NCBI GenBank assembly: GCA_964250215.1
Contig: CAXUEX010000125.1
Span: 1-8,356 of the forward strand
Length of the DNA: 8,356 nucleotides
Reading direction: 5' to 3'
Source: DAIDJM01 sp964250215
Lineage (GTDB): Bacteria; Pseudomonadota; Alphaproteobacteria; Acetobacterales; Acetobacteraceae
The notes beneath the pieces were generated by a model. The model worked only from the letters and a program-made list of their open reading frames with translations. It did no database searches and was not told the DNA's origin. Positions 4,860 to 8,356 of the stretch are shown here, one piece after another (the stretch's first letter is position 1; every line of letters starts with the position of its first letter). A program made the translations under genes and the position numbers.

Positions 4860-6489
4860 TCCGCTGGCCACATTGCGGGGCCACAATGGCCGCGCGCCGG
4901 ATGTGTTCCGCCCCGGCGCCTGGGTGCCGATGCGGCAATTCGACGAGAGCGAGGCGGTGGATTTCCTGATCGTCGGCACCGGCGCCGGCGGCGGCACGCT
5001 CGCCTGCCGGCTGGCGGAGGCGGGATTTTCCGTGGTCGGCCTGGATGCCGGGCCGTGGTTCCGACCGCTGGAGGATTTCGCCTCCGACGAAGCCGAACAG
5101 ACCAAGCTGTATTGGACGGATGACCGGATTTCCACCGGCGAAAACCCGGTGCAGCTCGGCTCCAACAATTCCGGCAAAGCGGTGGGCGGCGGCACGGTGC
5201 ACTTCGCCATGGTCTCCCTGCGTTTCCGGCCGGAATGGTTCAAATCCAGAACGCTGCTCGGCTATGGCGCCGACTGGCCGTTGGATTGGCGCGAAATGTG
5301 GCGCTACTACCGGCAGGTGGAGCAGGCGCTGAAGATCGCCGGCCCGATAACCTATCCATGGGGCCCGAAGCGTCCGCGCTACCCTTATCGCGCGCACGAA
5401 ATGAATGCCGCCGCGCTGGCGCTGGCGCAAGGCTGCGAAGCGCTCGGCATCTCCTGGACGGAAACGCCGATTGCCACCCTCTCCGCGCCGCGTGGCTTGG
5501 CGCATCCTTGCGTCTATCGCGGCTTCTGCGTCACCGGCTGCTCGACAAACGCGAAGCAGAGCGCGCTCGTCACCTGGATCCCCCGCGCCGTGGCGGCGGG
5601 CGCGGAAATCCGCGATCTCGCCATGGTTGGCCGCATCGAAATGCAGGGCGACCGCGCCACCGGCGTGCATTACTACCGCGACGGCGAGTGGCGCTTCCAG
5701 CGCGCCCGCAACGTGGTTGTAGCCGGTTACGCCATCGAAACACCGCGGCTGCTGCTGAACTCCGCCACCGACCGCTTTCCGCAGGGTCTCGCCAACAGCT
5801 CCGGACTGGTCGGGCGTTACTTCACGGTGCAATCCAACCAGGCGGTGTGGGGCCTCTCGCAAAAGGAAATCCGCGCCTACAAGGGGCCGCCCTCGCTCGC
5901 CATCACGGAACACTGGAATTACGACGACCGCAAGGATTTCCACGGCGGCTACTGCTACATGAGCCAGGGCCCGCTGCCGCAGCTGTGGGCCAACACGCAA
6001 GCCACCGCGCACGGCTTGTGGGGCGAACCGCTGATGGCGGCCATGCAGGATTACAACCATCAGGTCGGGCTGAAAATGGTCGGCGAAATGCTGCCGCAGG
6101 AACGCAACCGCGTCACGCTGGCCGACGATACCGACCAATACGGGCTGCGGGTCGCCCGCGTGGAATACGCCTGGTGCGATAACGATCGCGCCATGATCCG
6201 CCACGCGCTGGATTTCATGGGCAGCGCGCTCGCCGCCATCGATTGCCGCGACATCTGGGAGCAGACCGACGATACCTGCCACATGAACGGCTCCGCGCGC
6301 ATGGGCAGCGATCGCGAAACCAGCGTGGTGGATGCCGATTGCCGGAGCTGGGATATTCCCAATCTCTGGATTTGCGACGGTTCGGTGTTCCCCACGGTGG
6401 GTGGCGTGAATCCGTCGCTCACCATTCAGGCGTTGGCTTGCCGCACGGCGGATCGTATTCGGGGCATGGCGGCTCGGGGCGAGCTGTAA
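4849..6489 (+). CDS. GMC-family FAD-dependent dehydrogenase with putative Fe-S motif
   Basis: A 546-residue flavoprotein related to gluconate/glucose dehydrogenase large subunits. The FAD Rossmann motif GTGAGGGTLACRLA begins at Gly43. A GMC signature follows at 104-119 (GSNNSGKAVGGGTVHF), with another near GYAIETPRLLLNS. The C-terminal active site has His478 in HMNGSARMG and Asn521 in NPSLT, the usual His-Asn pair. Cys221, Cys227 and Cys231 form C-x5-C-x3-C, the arrangement that binds a [3Fe-4S] cluster in bacterial FAD-glucose dehydrogenase. It probably oxidises a sugar, polyol or alcohol and passes electrons through that cluster. No signal peptide is visible. The GTG start at 4849 is preferred because the conserved RAPDVFRPGAWVPM segment lies before the next in-frame start, ATG 4930 (which would give 519 residues). 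Its Shine-Dalgarno is weak and it overlaps the upstream stop, so coupling is likely. Substrate unknown. Confidence 0.92.
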   Translation: MSDDPLATLRGHNGRAPDVFRPGAWVPMRQFDESEAVDFLIVGTGAGGGTLACRLAEAGFSVVGLDAGPWFRPLEDFASDEAEQTKLYWTDDRISTGENPVQLGSNNSGKAVGGGTVHFAMVSLRFRPEWFKSRTLLGYGADWPLDWREMWRYYRQVEQALKIAGPITYPWGPKRPRYPYRAHEMNAAALALAQGCEALGISWTETPIATLSAPRGLAHPCVYRGFCVTGCSTNAKQSALVTWIPRAVAAGAEIRDLAMVGRIEMQGDRATGVHYYRDGEWRFQRARNVVVAGYAIETPRLLLNSATDRFPQGLANSSGLVGRYFTVQSNQAVWGLSQKEIRAYKGPPSLAITEHWNYDDRKDFHGGYCYMSQGPLPQLWANTQATAHGLWGEPLMAAMQDYNHQVGLKMVGEMLPQERNRVTLADDTDQYGLRVARVEYAWCDNDRAMIRHALDFMGSALAAIDCRDIWEQTDDTCHMNGSARMGSDRETSVVDADCRSWDIPNLWICDGSVFPTVGGVNPSLTIQALACRTADRIRGMAARGEL

Positions 6490-6538
6490 AAAGGAAGGCC
6501 TTCTTTCTTGAAAGAAAGAAGCAAAGAACTTTCACCAA
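6490..6538. repeat. A/T-rich palindromic element between convergent genes; possible terminator
   Basis: The 49 bp between the GMC stop (plus) and the scoB stop (minus) are strikingly A/T-rich. They contain GAAGGCCTTC (6494-6503, a perfect palindrome) overlapping CTTCTTTC-N6-GAAAGAAG (6500-6521), then AAAG-AA-CTTT (6523-6532). The CTTC at 6500-6503 is shared, so the first two structures exclude each other. On the minus strand the 8-bp hairpin is followed after seven bases by five T residues, weakly resembling a terminator for scoB. On the plus strand no T run follows. I have an impression that similar GGAAGGCCTTCTTT elements recur in Acetobacteraceae genomes, but cannot verify it here. Confidence 0.55.
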
Positions 6539-7165
6539 TTAAGAAACAAAAGCGGCTTCGGTCTTGGCTCGCACTTCATCTAGGCTGATGCCGGGGGCCA
6601 GGTCAGTCAGCCGCAAACCTGGGCGGCCTACGTCGAATACCGCCAGTTCCGTCACGACCCTGTCCACCACCCCGGCGCCAGTCAGCGGCAATGTGCAGCG
6701 ATGCAGGATTTTCGGCTCGCCTTTCGCGGTGTGCTCCATCAACACCACCACGCGCCCCACCCCGGCCACCAGATCCATCGCACCGCCCATGCCCTTCACC
6801 ATCTTTCCGGGCACCATCCAGTTCGCCAGATCGCCGTTCTCCGCCACCTGCAACGCGCCGAGGATCGAAAGCGCGATGTGCCCGCCGCGGATCATCGCAA
6901 AGCTTGTGGCGCTATCGAAATAGCTGGTGTTGGGCAGCGCTGTAACGGTCTGTTTGCCCGCATTGATCAGATCGGCATCCTCCTCGCCCTCGAAAGGGAA
7001 GGGGCCAACGCCCAACATGCCGTTCTCGCTCTGCAGCACGATGTTCACACCCGGCGGGATGTGGTTTGCCACCAGAGTGGGGATGCCGATGCCGAGATTG
7101 ACATACATCCCATCCTGCAACTCGCGCGCCGCCCGCGCCGCCATCTCGTCGCGTGTCCAGGGCAT
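6539..7165 (-). CDS. scoB: succinyl-CoA:3-ketoacid CoA-transferase subunit B
   Basis: A 208-residue beta subunit of SCOT, which with subunit A moves CoA from succinyl-CoA to acetoacetate and so links ketone bodies or polyhydroxybutyrate breakdown to the TCA cycle. The catalytic glutamate is Glu47 in QSENGMLG, which forms the enzyme-CoA thioester. Other signatures are NLGIGIPTLVANHIP (23-37), GPFPFEGEEDADLINAGKQT (54-73) and NWMVPGKMVKGMGGAMDL. Length is typical. The ATG at 7165 lies three bases after the stop of scoA, with GAAGGCGG upstream, so the subunits are co-translated. The TAA is only 49 bp from the convergent GMC stop. SCOT-type transferases are difficult to separate by sequence from acetate/butyrate-specific AtoDA, but the motifs favour SCOT. 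Confidence 0.95.
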   Translation of the reverse strand: MPWTRDEMAARAARELQDGMYVNLGIGIPTLVANHIPPGVNIVLQSENGMLGVGPFPFEGEEDADLINAGKQTVTALPNTSYFDSATSFAMIRGGHIALSILGALQVAENGDLANWMVPGKMVKGMGGAMDLVAGVGRVVVLMEHTAKGEPKILHRCTLPLTGAGVVDRVVTELAVFDVGRPGLRLTDLAPGISLDEVRAKTEAAFVS

Positions 7166-7168
7166 GTC

Positions 7169-7873
7169 TCAGGCCGCCTTCGGTCGCGTGGTGCGCTGCT
7201 CGATGCGCTTCTGCACCTGCTCCAACCTCACGATCCGCTGCACGTAAATCCCCGGGGTCACGATATGGTCGGGCTCCAGCTCGCCCGGCTCCACCAGCTC
7301 CTCCACCTCCGCCACCGTCACGCGCCCCGCGGTGGCCATCGGCGGATTGAAGTTTCGGGCCGTCTTGCGGTACACCAGATTGCCCTCGGTATCGCCGCGC
7401 CAGGCGTGCACAATCGCCAGATCGGCCGTGATGCCGCGTTCCAGCACATGCATGTTGCCGTCGAACTCGCGCTGCTCCTTGCCTTCCGCCACCGATGTTC
7501 CGACCCCGGTCCGGGTGTAGAACGCGGCAATGCCGGCACCCCCCGCCCGGATGCGCTCCGCCAGCGTTCCCTGCGGGTTGAATTCGATCTCCAGCTCGCC
7601 GGCCAGATACTGCGCCATAAATGTCTTGTTTTCGCCCACGTAACTGCTCACCATGCGCCGCACCTGCCGCGTCTCCAGCAGCAGGCCCAGCCCGGCGCCA
7701 TCGATGCCGGCGTTGTTCGATACGATCGTGAGGTCGCGCACGCCGGCTTCGCGGATCGCCTCGATGAGCGCCGCCGGAATGCCGCACAGGCCGAAACCGC
7801 CGGAAAGAATGGTCATGCCATCGCGCAGCAACCCGGCCAGGGCCGCGCGCGCATCGGGATATACTTTCTGCAA
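7169..7873 (-). CDS. scoA: succinyl-CoA:3-ketoacid CoA-transferase subunit A
   Basis: A 234-residue alpha subunit of SCOT. The CoA-transferase signature GGFGLCGIP is at 25-33, followed by SNNAGIDGAGLGLLL, SSYVGENKTFMAQYLAGELE and the family-typical NPQGTLAERIRAGGAGIAAFYT. The start is a TTG at 7873. The conserved KVYPDARAAL segment begins at residue 3, the next in-frame ATG is residue 20, too late, and an in-frame TGA sits six codons upstream (7891-7889). A GGAAG precedes it at suitable distance. The gene lies 29 bp after the maf-type gene on the same strand and three bases before scoB. Together they form the cytoplasmic alpha-beta CoA-transferase. Confidence 0.95.
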   Translation of the reverse strand: MQKVYPDARAALAGLLRDGMTILSGGFGLCGIPAALIEAIREAGVRDLTIVSNNAGIDGAGLGLLLETRQVRRMVSSYVGENKTFMAQYLAGELEIEFNPQGTLAERIRAGGAGIAAFYTRTGVGTSVAEGKEQREFDGNMHVLERGITADLAIVHAWRGDTEGNLVYRKTARNFNPPMATAGRVTVAEVEELVEPGELEPDHIVTPGIYVQRIVRLEQVQKRIEQRTTRPKAA

Positions 7874-7902
7874 GGGACCGCTTCCGCCTCAGGTGATCCG
7901 CG

Positions 7903-8356
7903 TCAGGCCGTCAGCATACCGCAACCGCGCAAAAACGCGAGCAGCGGCAGCATCGGCAGGCCCAGGATCGCCGCGTGTTCGCCTTCCACCGCGTCGAAAA
8001 GCTGCACCCCCCGGCCCTCCAGCCGATAAGCTCCCACCGACCCCAGCAAGGCATCGCCCTCCGCAGCGAGATACGCATCCAGGAACGTGTCGGAAAAATC
8101 CCGCATCGCCAGATGCGGCATGGCCGTGTGCCGCCAGATTTCGCCGCCCTCGCGGCACAGCACCGCTGCCGTCGCCAGCGCGTGCGGCCGCCCACGCAGC
8201 GCCTGCAACTGCCGCCGCGCACCCGGCAGATCGGCCGGCTTGTCGAACCACGTGCCGTCGCACACCAGGATCTGGTCCGCACCCAGCACCAGCGCGTTCG
8301 GTGCCGCAATGGCCCGCGCCTTTGCCGCCGCCAGCCGCAGCGCGGCGGTCTCCGCC
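7903..8356 (-). CDS. maf: Maf/YceF-type nucleoside triphosphate pyrophosphatase, C-terminal part
   Basis: The gene enters from the right edge; 151 codons are present (frame starting at 8355) and the N-terminus with its SxRR motif is outside. The visible part has a helix AETAALRLAAAKARA, then VLGADQILVCDG with the catalytic-region Asp, KPADLPGARRQL, LRGRPHALATAAV, and a C-terminal LGSVGAYRLEGRGVQLFDAV followed by GLPMLPLLAFLR. The DQ (rather than DT) after GA and the LEGxGxxLF segment resemble YceF, which hydrolyses 7-methyl-GTP and is thought to clear modified nucleotides. The subtype call is inference. Same strand as scoAB with a 29-bp gap, so co-transcription is possible although no functional link is evident. 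The apparent GTG at 8289 is internal, not the start. Confidence 0.92.
   Translation of the reverse strand, partial: AETAALRLAAAKARAIAAPNALVLGADQILVCDGTWFDKPADLPGARRQLQALRGRPHALATAAVLCREGGEIWRHTAMPHLAMRDFSDTFLDAYLAAEGDALLGSVGAYRLEGRGVQLFDAVEGEHAAILGLPMLPLLAFLRGCGMLTA

Noticed and set aside
4663..6282. 539-codon open frame on the minus strand opposite the GMC gene
   Set aside because: Composition is low-complexity Arg/Ala/Gly/His, there are no motifs, and the GMC frame on the other strand has all its catalytic and FAD motifs.
6701..8029. 442-codon open frame on the plus strand opposite scoB, scoA and maf
   Set aside because: It spans three real minus-strand genes and their gaps, with His/Arg/Gln-rich shadow composition and no recognisable domain.
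1..8356. CRISPR array, tRNA, rRNA, insertion sequence or attachment site
   Set aside because: No regularly spaced repeats, cloverleaf-like sequence, transposase-like protein or terminal inverted repeats were seen by eye; genes fill nearly the whole window.

Overview
The window is G+C-rich, densely packed bacterial DNA with GTG and TTG starts and short gene overlaps. A NadQ/NrtR-type regulator next to nadAB, a two-subunit succinyl-CoA:3-ketoacid CoA-transferase and a gluconate-dehydrogenase-like GMC cluster together suggest an alphaproteobacterium, most likely an acetic-acid-bacterium relative (Acetobacteraceae). The family assignment is inference from gene content; no rRNA or other marker is present.

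Layout. (1) 1-2083, minus strand: NAD de novo synthesis. A NUDIX-like/winged-helix regulator (nadQ type) is followed by a 162-bp gap and then nadA (quinolinate synthase), which overlaps the start of nadB (L-aspartate oxidase, only its first 19 codons in the window). The gap holds two inverted repeats with the same half-site and spacing, one directly upstream of the nadA ribosome binding site. They are good candidates for the regulator's operators. (2) 2084-2228: divergent intergenic region with a 12-bp direct repeat and a strong ribosome binding site for the plus-strand operon. (3) 2229-6489, plus strand: four overlapping genes. They encode an enolase-superfamily acid-sugar dehydratase/racemase, an unrecognised eight-helix membrane protein made of two homologous halves, a gluconate 2-dehydrogenase subunit-3-like small subunit, and a GMC flavoprotein with a putative Fe-S motif. 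(4) 6490-6538: A/T-rich palindromic element between convergent genes. (5) 6539-8356, minus strand: a Maf/YceF-type nucleotide pyrophosphatase (5' end outside the window), then scoA and scoB.

How the parts work together. nadA and nadB make quinolinate from aspartate and dihydroxyacetone phosphate, and the adjacent regulator probably represses them when NAD or a related nucleotide is sufficient. The plus-strand operon looks like a complete oxidative sugar or polyol module. The GMC protein and small subunit would oxidise a substrate, and the enolase-fold enzyme would dehydrate or epimerise the acid formed. The membrane protein is the only candidate in the operon for passing electrons to the respiratory chain. 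The usual multihaem cytochrome c subunit is absent here, and neither the small subunit nor the flavoprotein shows an export signal. The duplicated membrane protein, with four histidines in equivalent positions, is the part of the window most likely to be undescribed.
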